Assembly: GCA_910588145.1 (NCBI GenBank)
Contig: CAJUPO010000006.1
Location: 70,607 to 134,606 of the forward strand
Direction: 5' to 3'
DNA: 64,000 nucleotides
From: an uncultured Oscillospiraceae bacterium
Lineage (GTDB): Bacteria; Bacillota; Clostridia; Oscillospirales; Ruminococcaceae
Each line of letters starts with the position of its first letter. Position 1 is the first letter of the stretch. The notes under the pieces were generated by a model. The model was not told the DNA's origin, ran no database searches, and worked only from the letters and a program-made list of their open reading frames with translations. Positions 33,883 through 41,712 of this stretch are shown here, piece after piece. Both the position numbers and the translations under genes were made by a program.

Positions 33883-35196
33883 ATGAAAGTCTATTTTATG
33901 AGTTTCGGCTGTAAGGTAAATCAGTATGAAACTGAAAGCCTGTCCGCTGATTTTACCTCACACGGATTTGAAATAACAGATTCCCCCGAAAAAGCAGATG
34001 TAATAATTATTAATTCCTGTACTGTAACTGCTTCCGGCGACAGCAAAAGCCTTCACTTTCTAAAAAAAGCAAGAAAAAATAATCCAAATGCAGTTATAGT
34101 TTTTACCGGCTGCGTACCGCAGGCTGCTCCGGATATAGCAGAAAAAATTCCTGAGGCTGATATTGTGACCGGTACGAAAAACCGTAATACGATCCTCAGT
34201 TCTGTATTAGACTTTATCAAAAACAAAAACAGAATTACAAATATAAATGAATATACACGAAGTGATGTTTTTGAACAGACCGTCTGCGGTAACTTCAGCG
34301 AAAGAACAAGGGCATTTGTAAAAATTCAGGACGGCTGCAATCAATTCTGTTCCTACTGCATTATACCTTACGCAAGGGGAAGATGCCGTTCAAAGCCCCT
34401 TGATGTACTGAAAAAAGAAATAAAGACACTTGCTGAAAACGGGATCAAAGAAATCGTTCTGGTAGGAATAAACCTCATGTTTTACGGTATTGATACAGGA
34501 CAAAGACTTGCAGACGCCGTCGAAGTCTGCTGTCATATAGACGGCATAGAAAGAGTAAGGCTCGGTTCGCTTGAACCTGAAATGATTTCAGACGAAGACC
34601 TTATCCGGCTATCAGCTTCAGACAAATTTTGTCCTCAGTTTCATCTGTCCCTGCAAAGCGGATGCGATAAGACACTGAAAGCTATGCGCAGACAATATAC
34701 TGCCGAAGAATACTACAGCCTTGTTAAAAAAATAAGAAAAACATTTCCTGACTGTTCTGTAACAACAGATATTATGGCAGGTTTTCCCGGAGAAACAGAT
34801 GAAGATTTTGAAGAATCACTGAAATTTGCGGAAAAAATCGGATTCGCAAAAATTCATGTTTTTCAATATTCTGTAAGGCATGGTACAGCAGCGGCAAGTA
34901 TGCCCCAAGTGCCGCAAAATAAAAAATTTGAACGTGCAGTTAAAATGAAAAATACCGCTGATATGCTTCAAAAAGCTTATTTAGAGAATCAAGTCGGAAA
35001 AATTTTTCCTGTGCTTTTTGAACGTGAAAATTCTCCGGATTTTCACCAAGGATATACCCCAAATTACACTTTAGTAAAAATTCCGGCAAAAAAATCTGAA
35101 AAAAGTTTGCGCAGAATGATTTTTTATGTTAAAATAGTAAGAAGTGAAAATGACTTCTGTCTGGGTGAAATTATAAATACCTCCTCAGATATATAG
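33883..35196 (+). CDS. mtaB: tRNA t6A37 methylthiotransferase
   Basis: 437-residue radical-SAM methylthiotransferase that converts t6A to ms2t6A at position 37 of ANN-decoding tRNAs. UPF0004 domain with its three cysteines (GCKVNQYE, NSCTVTA, TGCVPQ), radical-SAM cluster CNQFCSYCIIPYARGR (about 150-165), and a shortened C-terminal TRAM-like end (VKIVRSENDFCLGEII). GCKVNQ at the start separates MtaB from MiaB. AAAGGA at 6 bases before the ATG. Followed by a hairpin before purL. Confidence 0.93.
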   Translation: MKVYFMSFGCKVNQYETESLSADFTSHGFEITDSPEKADVIIINSCTVTASGDSKSLHFLKKARKNNPNAVIVFTGCVPQAAPDIAEKIPEADIVTGTKNRNTILSSVLDFIKNKNRITNINEYTRSDVFEQTVCGNFSERTRAFVKIQDGCNQFCSYCIIPYARGRCRSKPLDVLKKEIKTLAENGIKEIVLVGINLMFYGIDTGQRLADAVEVCCHIDGIERVRLGSLEPEMISDEDLIRLSASDKFCPQFHLSLQSGCDKTLKAMRRQYTAEEYYSLVKKIRKTFPDCSVTTDIMAGFPGETDEDFEESLKFAEKIGFAKIHVFQYSVRHGTAAASMPQVPQNKKFERAVKMKNTADMLQKAYLENQVGKIFPVLFERENSPDFHQGYTPNYTLVKIPAKKSEKSLRRMIFYVKIVRSENDFCLGEIINTSSDI

Positions 35197-35204
35197 AGTC
35201 AGCC

Positions 35205-35245
35205 GGATACTTATCCGCAAAAATATCCGGTATCAGCTTTTTAAA
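35205..35245 (+). terminator. Probable terminator between mtaB and purL
   Basis: CCGGATA - loop - TATCCGG followed by TATCAGCTTTTT. The T-run is short and offset, so termination may be partial and some transcripts may read into purL. Confidence 0.55.
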
Positions 35246-35277
35246 CTAAATTTTAATGCGGAGAATGGAGTCATAAT

Positions 35278-38200
35278 ATGTCTGTATTCCGAATTTATGT
35301 TGAAAAGAAACCAGAATACGCAGCAGAAGCAAGGTCTGTAATGAACGATGTCCAGACTGCTCTTAGGCTGAATGTATCGGGGATCAGAATCCTTAACCGT
35401 TATGATGTTGACAAAATAAGCAGTGAGGATTTTCAGCAGTCAGTTGACACTGTTTTTTCCGAGCCGGCTGTTGACGTTACATATTCAGAACTGCCCGTAC
35501 TCATAAATAATGAAAGAATTTTTGCTGTTGAATATCTTCCGGGACAATTTGACCAGAGAGCTGACAGCTGTGAGCAGTGCATTCAGATTCTTACGCAAAA
35601 GGAACGCTGCCGTGTTAAAAATGCAAGAGTTTATATAATTGAAGGAAAGCTTTCAGATGACGAATTTGAAAAACTTAAATCCTACCTTATAAACCCTGTT
35701 GAAAGCCGTGAGGCTTCCCTTGATATTATAAGATCCCTTGACACAAATTATGATATTCCCGAAAAGGTTGAAACTCTTGAAAACTTTATCAGGCTCAATG
35801 ACAAGGGACTAAACGCCTTTATTAAGGAATTTGGTCTTGCTATGGACTTTGACGATATTAAATTCTGTCAGTCCTATTTCAAGGATACAGAAAAACGTGA
35901 TCCTACTATAACTGAAATCCGTATGATTGATACTTACTGGTCAGATCACTGCCGGCATACAACATTCTCCACAAATATTGAAAATGTTGACATATCTGCT
36001 CCGTATATCAAGGATACCTTTGACAGCTACCTTGAAATACGTTCAGAACTGGGACGTGAAGAAAAACCTGTAACACTTATGGATATGGCAACTCTTGCTG
36101 TAAGAAAGCTCAAAGCAGACGGTAAACTCAGCGACCTTGATGAAAGCGAAGAGATCAATGCCTGCTCCGTTAAGATAAAGGTCAATGCAGACGGAAAAGA
36201 AGAAGACTGGATTCTCATGTTTAAAAATGAAACCCATAACCACCCGACAGAAATCGAACCTTTCGGCGGCGCCGCTACTTGCCTCGGCGGTGCAATCAGA
36301 GATCCTCTGTCAGGACGTTCATACGTTTATCAGGCTATGAGAGTTACCGGCGCTGCAAATCCGCTTGTACCAGTTGAAGATACTATTTCCGGAAAGCTTC
36401 CCCAGAGAAAAATTACTGTCGGCGCTGCAAACGGATACAGCTCATACGGTAATCAGATTGGTCTTGCAACCGGACACGTTTCTGAAATCTATCACCCCGG
36501 CTATGTGGCAAAAAGACTTGAAATAGGCGCTGTGGTAGGTGCTGCTCCTGCTGAAAATATCAGAAGAGAAGCACCGGCTCCCGGAGATGTAGTCGTTCTC
36601 CTCGGCGGTAAAACCGGACGTGACGGCTGCGGCGGCGCAACAGGTTCTTCAAAATCACATACACTTGAATCACTTGAGCACTGCGGAGCCGAGGTACAAA
36701 AGGGAAATCCGCCTGAAGAAAGAAAGCTTCAAAGACTTTTCAGAAATCCGGATGTTACTTCTATGATAAAACGATGCAATGACTTCGGCGCCGGAGGCGT
36801 TTCCGTTGCAATCGGCGAGCTTACAGACGGACTTGTTATTAACCTTAACGCTGTTCCGAAAAAATATGAAGGTCTTGACGGCACTGAAATCGCTATCAGC
36901 GAGTCACAGGAAAGAATGGCGGTTGTTATCTCTAAGGAAGACACAGAAAAGTTTCTTGCAGAAGCTGCAAAGGAAAATCTTGAAGTAACTATTGTTGCAG
37001 ACGTAACAGAAGAACCAAGGCTTAAAATGAACTGGAACGGTTCTACTATCGTTGATCTCTCAAGAGAATTTTTGAACTCCAACGGCGCTCCGAAATACAC
37101 AGACGTTAAAATAAATGAACCTGATACAAAGCTTATCTGCACATATACTGACAATCCTGAGGGCTGGGACGCACTGATGGCTAACCTTAACGTATGCTCT
37201 CAAAAGGGGCTTGTAGAAAGATTTGACTCCACTATCGGAGCTTCAACTGTACTTATGCCGTTCGGCGGCAAGTATCAGCTTACTCCGGCACAGGCAATGG
37301 CTGCTAAAATTCCTGTTCTTCAGGGACAAACTGATACCTGCTCTGTAATGGGCTGGGGCTACAATCCGTTTATCAGCGAAAAAAGCCCTTATCACGGCGC
37401 TGTAACAGCAGTAGTTGAATCTATTGCCAAAGTTGTTGCGGCAGGCGGAAAATATGAACACTGCTGGCTTACATTCCAGGAATATTTCGAAAGAACACAG
37501 AATAATCCTGAACGCTGGGGCAAGCCTATGGCAGCTCTCTTAGGAGCATTTAAGGCTCAGCTTGAAATGGGGTGCGGCGCAATCGGCGGTAAGGATTCCA
37601 TGTCCGGAACATTTGAAAATATCGACGTTCCTCCTACTCTTGTTTCATTTGCAGTTTCTACTGCTTCAAGCAGAAAGATAACTTCTCCTGAATTTAAGAA
37701 AGCCGACAGCACAGTTATCTTGGTTACTCCCGAATATGATGAAAACAATCTGCCAATATTTGACAGCGTTAAGGAATGCTTCAAAAAGGTTGAAGATATG
37801 ATCGAAAACGGACGTGCCTCAGCAGTATGGACTGTAACCGGAGGCGGTATTGCCGAAGGTATCGCTAAAATGTGCTTCGGCAACAGAATCGGTTTTGAAT
37901 TCAGCCGCAAGCTTTCTGAAAACGAACTGTTTATGCCTTGCTATGGTTCATTTATAATTGAACTTGAGGGCGAACCGGAAGAAAATGAAAATGTAATTGG
38001 TAAAACAACTTCTGAATACAATATTTTTGCAAAGGATTATGTTTTATCAATTGACTCTCTCCAGAAAACTTGGGAAAGCAAGCTTGAACCTGTATTCCCA
38101 TGCAGAATCCAGACAAATCTTTCTGCTGTTGAAGCATATGAATACAGAGCTGAAAAAAGGCTTGCACCGTCAATTAAGTCGGCTAAGCCGCGAGTTCTTA

Positions 38201-38982
38201 TTCCTGTATTCCCCGGAACAAACTGCGAATATGATACTGCAAGAGCTTTTGAACGTGCAGGCGCTCAGCCGGAAGTTCTTGTAATAAAAAATCTGAGCGC
38301 TTCGGCTATTGAAGAATCAGTTAATGAAGCGGCTAAGCTTATCGGAAAATCCCAGATCATCATGATTCCAGGCGGATTCAGCGGCGGTGACGAGCCAGAC
38401 GGTAGCGGAAAGTTTATCACTGCATTCTTCAGAAATCCTAAGATTAAGGACGCTGTTCATGAAATGCTTAAAAACAGGGACGGACTTATGCTGGGTATCT
38501 GTAACGGATTCCAGGCTCTTATTAAGCTGGGACTGGTTCCTTACGGTGAAATCACAGACATGACAAACGAATCCCCTACCCTGACATTTAATACTATCGC
38601 AAGACACCAATCCATGATGGTTACAACAAGAATTGCATCAAATAAATCTCCATGGCTTGCTAACTGCAATGCAGGCGATCTGCATACTATTCCTATTTCA
38701 CATGGTGAAGGCCGTTTTGTTGCTCCTCAGTCCCTTATTGTCAAGCTCGCTAATAACGGTCAGATTGCTACTCAGTACGTAGACCTTAACGGAAGACCTA
38801 CAATGGATATAAAATATAATCCTAATACTTCTGTTGAAGCAATTGAAGGAATTACCTCCCCTGACGGACGCATACTCGGCAAAATGGGCCACAGCGAGCG
38901 TATCGGTTATGATATATGCAAAAATGTTGCGGGAAACAAGGATCAGAAAATTTTTGAAAGCGGAGTACGATACTTTAAATAA
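35278..38982 (+). CDS. purL: Phosphoribosylformylglycinamidine synthase (single-chain)
   Basis: 1234-residue fused FGAM synthase of purine synthesis, equivalent to PurS/PurL/PurQ of Bacillus in one chain. N-terminal PurS-like domain and linker (about 1-230), two AIR-synthase-like halves (NETHNHPTEIEPFGGAATCLGG, GFGAGGVSVA-type FGAGGVSVAIGE; later GGKDSMSGTF), and a C-terminal glutamine amidotransferase: PGTNCEYDTARAF, catalytic cysteine in LGICNGFQAL and HGEGRF with the triad histidine. GGAG at 7 bases before ATG. Followed by a terminator; no purine riboswitch was recognised upstream. Confidence 0.95.
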   Translation: MSVFRIYVEKKPEYAAEARSVMNDVQTALRLNVSGIRILNRYDVDKISSEDFQQSVDTVFSEPAVDVTYSELPVLINNERIFAVEYLPGQFDQRADSCEQCIQILTQKERCRVKNARVYIIEGKLSDDEFEKLKSYLINPVESREASLDIIRSLDTNYDIPEKVETLENFIRLNDKGLNAFIKEFGLAMDFDDIKFCQSYFKDTEKRDPTITEIRMIDTYWSDHCRHTTFSTNIENVDISAPYIKDTFDSYLEIRSELGREEKPVTLMDMATLAVRKLKADGKLSDLDESEEINACSVKIKVNADGKEEDWILMFKNETHNHPTEIEPFGGAATCLGGAIRDPLSGRSYVYQAMRVTGAANPLVPVEDTISGKLPQRKITVGAANGYSSYGNQIGLATGHVSEIYHPGYVAKRLEIGAVVGAAPAENIRREAPAPGDVVVLLGGKTGRDGCGGATGSSKSHTLESLEHCGAEVQKGNPPEERKLQRLFRNPDVTSMIKRCNDFGAGGVSVAIGELTDGLVINLNAVPKKYEGLDGTEIAISESQERMAVVISKEDTEKFLAEAAKENLEVTIVADVTEEPRLKMNWNGSTIVDLSREFLNSNGAPKYTDVKINEPDTKLICTYTDNPEGWDALMANLNVCSQKGLVERFDSTIGASTVLMPFGGKYQLTPAQAMAAKIPVLQGQTDTCSVMGWGYNPFISEKSPYHGAVTAVVESIAKVVAAGGKYEHCWLTFQEYFERTQNNPERWGKPMAALLGAFKAQLEMGCGAIGGKDSMSGTFENIDVPPTLVSFAVSTASSRKITSPEFKKADSTVILVTPEYDENNLPIFDSVKECFKKVEDMIENGRASAVWTVTGGGIAEGIAKMCFGNRIGFEFSRKLSENELFMPCYGSFIIELEGEPEENENVIGKTTSEYNIFAKDYVLSIDSLQKTWESKLEPVFPCRIQTNLSAVEAYEYRAEKRLAPSIKSAKPRVLIPVFPGTNCEYDTARAFERAGAQPEVLVIKNLSASAIEESVNEAAKLIGKSQIIMIPGGFSGGDEPDGSGKFITAFFRNPKIKDAVHEMLKNRDGLMLGICNGFQALIKLGLVPYGEITDMTNESPTLTFNTIARHQSMMVTTRIASNKSPWLANCNAGDLHTIPISHGEGRFVAPQSLIVKLANNGQIATQYVDLNGRPTMDIKYNPNTSVEAIEGITSPDGRILGKMGHSERIGYDICKNVAGNKDQKIFESGVRYFK

Positions 38983-38990
38983 AATTTTTT

Positions 38991-39017
38991 CCGGATGCTT
39001 AATGCATCCGGATTTTT
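38991..39017 (+). terminator. Intrinsic terminator after purL
   Basis: CCGGATGC - TTAAT - GCATCCGG followed by ATTTTTTATT. Confidence 0.92.
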
Positions 39018-39074
39018 TATTCTTTTACTGATATAATAAATTTATAATATAAGATTAATTTTTCACTTAAGGTA

Positions 39075-39103
39075 TTGCTCAAAAGCTAAAATCATGATAT
39101 AAT
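39075..39103 (+). promoter_or_regulatory. Promoter upstream of the 39177 membrane-protein gene
   Basis: TTGCTC (39075-39080), 17 bases, TATAAT (39098-39103), with an extended-10-like TGA before it. Confidence 0.55.
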
Positions 39104-39134
39104 AAATACATATTTTAGTCAGATTTAATAAAAG

Positions 39135-39165
39135 GGATACATTTTTTATTGTATCCTTGTTTTTT
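39135..39165 (+). terminator. Terminator-like hairpin in the leader of the 39177 gene
   Basis: GGATACA - TTTTTTAT - TGTATCC followed by TTGTTTTTT lies between the promoter and the AAGGAG site, so it could stop transcription before the gene. Confidence 0.5.
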
Positions 39166-39176
39166 AAGGAGAAAAA

Positions 39177-40058
39177 ATGCAGAATAAAAAAGATAAAGAA
39201 AAAAATCCGGGTATTCTTAATACTGTCCGTCAGGTAAATGAAAAGGAACAGCGCAAACGGGAAGAACGATTAAAAAAACAAAAAATCAGAGAAGAAAAAA
39301 AACGTGAACAGTACGAACACGTTCTTGCTGAAGAAAAGATTGAATTACTTAAGCTGAAACAAGGAGTCATTGATGATTCTGATAAGCTTGATCTGAACCC
39401 TGATTCAAAAAAACACTACTCCTTCTGGCAGAAAATAAAAAACTTCTTTTTTTACAGCAAATGGTGGCTTGGTATTGCTTCATTCTTTGTTCTAATTGCC
39501 GGATTCCTTATTTATGATACCGTAACATCTACTGATACTGATATAAATGTAATGCTTCTTTCAGATAATGTTGAACTGTATTGCCACTATAACGACATGA
39601 CGGATTTCCTCAATGAATGCATTGACGACTACAATAATGACGGTGAAAAGTATTCCAATATTCTGTATATTCCCATTTCAGAAAACTATGATACGCAGGT
39701 AGGAATCGGCGGCGCTTATGATACTAATTTGTCAAAGCTTTCTTCTGAATTTCAGATGGGTGAATCAATGCTGCTGATTGCTGATACTAAAACAGATGAA
39801 CTTATTGAACCTGAAACTTCTTTAGAAAATCTCGAAACCATTTATCCTGACTGCCCTTATATCAAAGGCTGTAAGCTTTACCTAAAGGATACAAAATTTG
39901 CTGAACTTATTGGATACGAGGGAGAAATTCCTGATGACATCTATATCGGGGTCAGAAAGGTTACAAATACTATTATAATCAGCCCAAAAGAAGATACTCA
40001 GCTTAATCATGATCTTGCTTTGAAAACACTTGATAGAATTATTGACCGAATTTCTTAA
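39177..40058 (+). CDS. Single-pass membrane protein with charged coiled-coil N-terminus
   Basis: 293 residues, not recognised. Residues 1-70 are very rich in Lys/Glu/Arg (for example NEKEQRKREERLKKQKIREEKK) and probably form a cytoplasmic coiled coil; a membrane helix follows (about 98-120, WLGIASFFVLIAGFLIYDTV), then an acidic extracytoplasmic domain (about 121-293) with YNNDGEKYSN and NLETIYPDCPYIKGCKL. Resembles the topology of the next gene but has no zinc ribbon. AAGGAG site; a terminator-like hairpin precedes it. Confidence 0.7.
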   Translation: MQNKKDKEKNPGILNTVRQVNEKEQRKREERLKKQKIREEKKREQYEHVLAEEKIELLKLKQGVIDDSDKLDLNPDSKKHYSFWQKIKNFFFYSKWWLGIASFFVLIAGFLIYDTVTSTDTDINVMLLSDNVELYCHYNDMTDFLNECIDDYNNDGEKYSNILYIPISENYDTQVGIGGAYDTNLSKLSSEFQMGESMLLIADTKTDELIEPETSLENLETIYPDCPYIKGCKLYLKDTKFAELIGYEGEIPDDIYIGVRKVTNTIIISPKEDTQLNHDLALKTLDRIIDRIS

Positions 40059-40075
40059 AAAGTTGTTTCTATTAT

Positions 40076-40104
40076 TTGACATAATATAAAAAATATGATA
40101 TTAT
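40076..40104 (+). promoter_or_regulatory. Sigma-A promoter of the zinc-ribbon membrane-protein gene
   Basis: TTGACA (40076-40081), 17 bases, TATTAT (40099-40104), 37 bases before the start. Confidence 0.7.
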
Positions 40105-40141
40105 AATAAATATTAATTTAATTATTGGAGGGTTTTATTTA

Positions 40142-40903
40142 ATGAGTAAATTTTGTATGCAGTGCGGTGCACAGATTGATGATAATGCTGCAAGCTGTCC
40201 ATCATGCGGAACGCCGCAGAATCCGGCGTCTGATAAATCAACCGTTCAAAACGCCAATGTGAATCCTGAAGCAGGCACAGCAGCGTCAACACCTTTAATT
40301 GATATTGATAAAATCAAGAATATGCCGCCTGAAAAAAAGAAAAAAGCCGGATTAATTGCTATAATAGCTGTTATTGCAGTTGTTATTCTTGTTATTCTTA
40401 GGCTGCTGTTTTCTGCCGCTGCTTATAAAGATCCATTTTTAAAGTTTGAAGACGCCGTAAACTCAGGAAAAGGCAAATACATATACAGGGCTATGCCTGA
40501 ATATATTTCGGACAGCGTATTTGACGATTTTAAGAAATCTGAAATTATTGATGAATTTGAAGATACTCTAAGTGATGTACGAGAAATTTGTGAAAGTAAA
40601 TACGGTGACGATTTTGAGTACTCAATCGAAATCAAGGATAAGGAACCAATAAAAAAATCTTTACTACAAAAATTTGAAAAGGAAATTCTTTTATCATACG
40701 GTGAAAAGGTTGATGTAACCAAGGGCTATGAAGTTACTGTAAGAGAAAAGTACAAGGGCGAAGAAGGCAAAGAAAATGAAACAAGTACATACGACGTATA
40801 TAAAATTGACGGAGAATGGTTCTGCCCATCTCTTTACAACAGTTTTTTAAGCAGCTATAATTATAGTGACACTATTGATAAATTCTTAGATTATTTTGAC
40901 TAA
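40142..40903 (+). CDS. Zinc-ribbon single-pass membrane protein
   Basis: 253 residues. N-terminal double-CxxC zinc ribbon (KFCMQCGAQIDDNAASCPSCG, residues 3-23), a low-complexity linker, a membrane helix (about 67-90, AGLIAIIAVIAVVILVILRLLF) and an extracytoplasmic domain with charged repeats (GDDFEYSIEIKDKEPIKKSLL) ending near NYSDTIDKFLDYF. The layout (cytosolic ribbon, one helix, outside domain) is common in Firmicutes; function unknown. GGAGG site; separate promoter and terminator make it monocistronic. Confidence 0.75.
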   Translation: MSKFCMQCGAQIDDNAASCPSCGTPQNPASDKSTVQNANVNPEAGTAASTPLIDIDKIKNMPPEKKKKAGLIAIIAVIAVVILVILRLLFSAAAYKDPFLKFEDAVNSGKGKYIYRAMPEYISDSVFDDFKKSEIIDEFEDTLSDVREICESKYGDDFEYSIEIKDKEPIKKSLLQKFEKEILLSYGEKVDVTKGYEVTVREKYKGEEGKENETSTYDVYKIDGEWFCPSLYNSFLSSYNYSDTIDKFLDYFD

Positions 40904-40915
40904 AAATTAATTTAT

Positions 40916-40945
40916 AATACAGGTCTTTATGACCTGTATTTTTTA
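40916..40945 (+). terminator. Intrinsic terminator after the zinc-ribbon membrane gene
   Basis: AATACAGGTC - TTTAT - GACCTGTATT followed by TTTT. Confidence 0.9.
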
Positions 40946-40984
40946 TGCCGTAAAATAATTCGCACATCAAATTATATAATTAGC

Positions 40985-41013
40985 TTGACATATTATTAAT
41001 AAACTGCTATAAT
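40985..41013 (+). promoter_or_regulatory. Sigma-A promoter of the RHH-clpB operon
   Basis: TTGACA (40985-40990), 17 bases, TATAAT (41008-41013), 24 bases before the first gene. Neither a CIRCE element nor a CtsR heptad repeat is visible around it. Confidence 0.8.
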
Positions 41014-41036
41014 ACTCTTAAAGGAGGACTAAAAAC

Positions 41037-41699
41037 ATGAAAAAAAGCGTTTACAGCATAGTTTTAAGCGATGATGTAATAGATAAAATAGATGAACTTG
41101 CATACCGGACTAATACAAGCAGATCAAATCTGATTAACCAGATACTCGCAGATCATGTTTCCTATATTACTCCGGAAAAAAGATTCCGGAATATTTTTGA
41201 CTGCATTAGGGAAATGATGGATAACCAATTTAATATTCCGGTTCAGGGATCTGATACCCTTATGTCTATCAGAAGTCCTTTAAAATATAAATACAAGCCC
41301 ACTATACGATACAAGGTTGAACTTCTGCGGGAACAAAAAAATAATACTTTTGGAATCCTTAATGTTACAATGCGGACGCAAAGCGCCATACTGCTTGAGT
41401 CATTAGAAGTATTTTTTTGCTTATGGCAGCAGCTTGAAAAAAAATATATTGATAAATATTTTACAGGCGGTATAAAAGCCGAGTTTTCTGACGGAAAATA
41501 TATAAGAGCTTTCAAGTTTACCAGTATAACTGAATCCTTATCACCGGATAAGATCGGTAAGGCTATAAGTGATTTCATTACTATACTTGATTCTGTAATG
41601 AAAATATACTTTGCAGGTCTTGAAACTCCGGATACAACATTCAGCCAAATGGAATCTTATTATAAAAGATGTATTGGAAACCAGTCAATTATTATTTAG
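41037..41699 (+). CDS. Ribbon-helix-helix N-terminal protein, co-transcribed with clpB
   Basis: 220 residues. Residues 3-45 (KSVYSIVLSDDVIDKIDELAYRTNTSRSNLINQIL) fit a CopG/Arc ribbon-helix-helix DNA-binding fold: a beta strand, then two helices with the SRSNLI turn. The remaining 170 residues are of unknown type with beta-strand-like segments (PTIRYKVELL, TFGILNVTMRTQSA) and a helical end. It ends 13 bases before clpB, whose SD (AGGAGG) overlaps the stop region, so the two are co-expressed. A role as autoregulator or clpB regulator is possible but unproven. AAAGGAGG site before the start. Confidence 0.75.
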   Translation: MKKSVYSIVLSDDVIDKIDELAYRTNTSRSNLINQILADHVSYITPEKRFRNIFDCIREMMDNQFNIPVQGSDTLMSIRSPLKYKYKPTIRYKVELLREQKNNTFGILNVTMRTQSAILLESLEVFFCLWQQLEKKYIDKYFTGGIKAEFSDGKYIRAFKFTSITESLSPDKIGKAISDFITILDSVMKIYFAGLETPDTTFSQMESYYKRCIGNQSIII

Positions 41700-41712
41700 G
41701 AGGTAAAAACTT

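Noticed and set aside
35197..35277. Purine riboswitch upstream of purL
   Set aside because: The 80-base gap holds only a terminator-like hairpin and the ribosome site; no purine aptamer core could be recognised.
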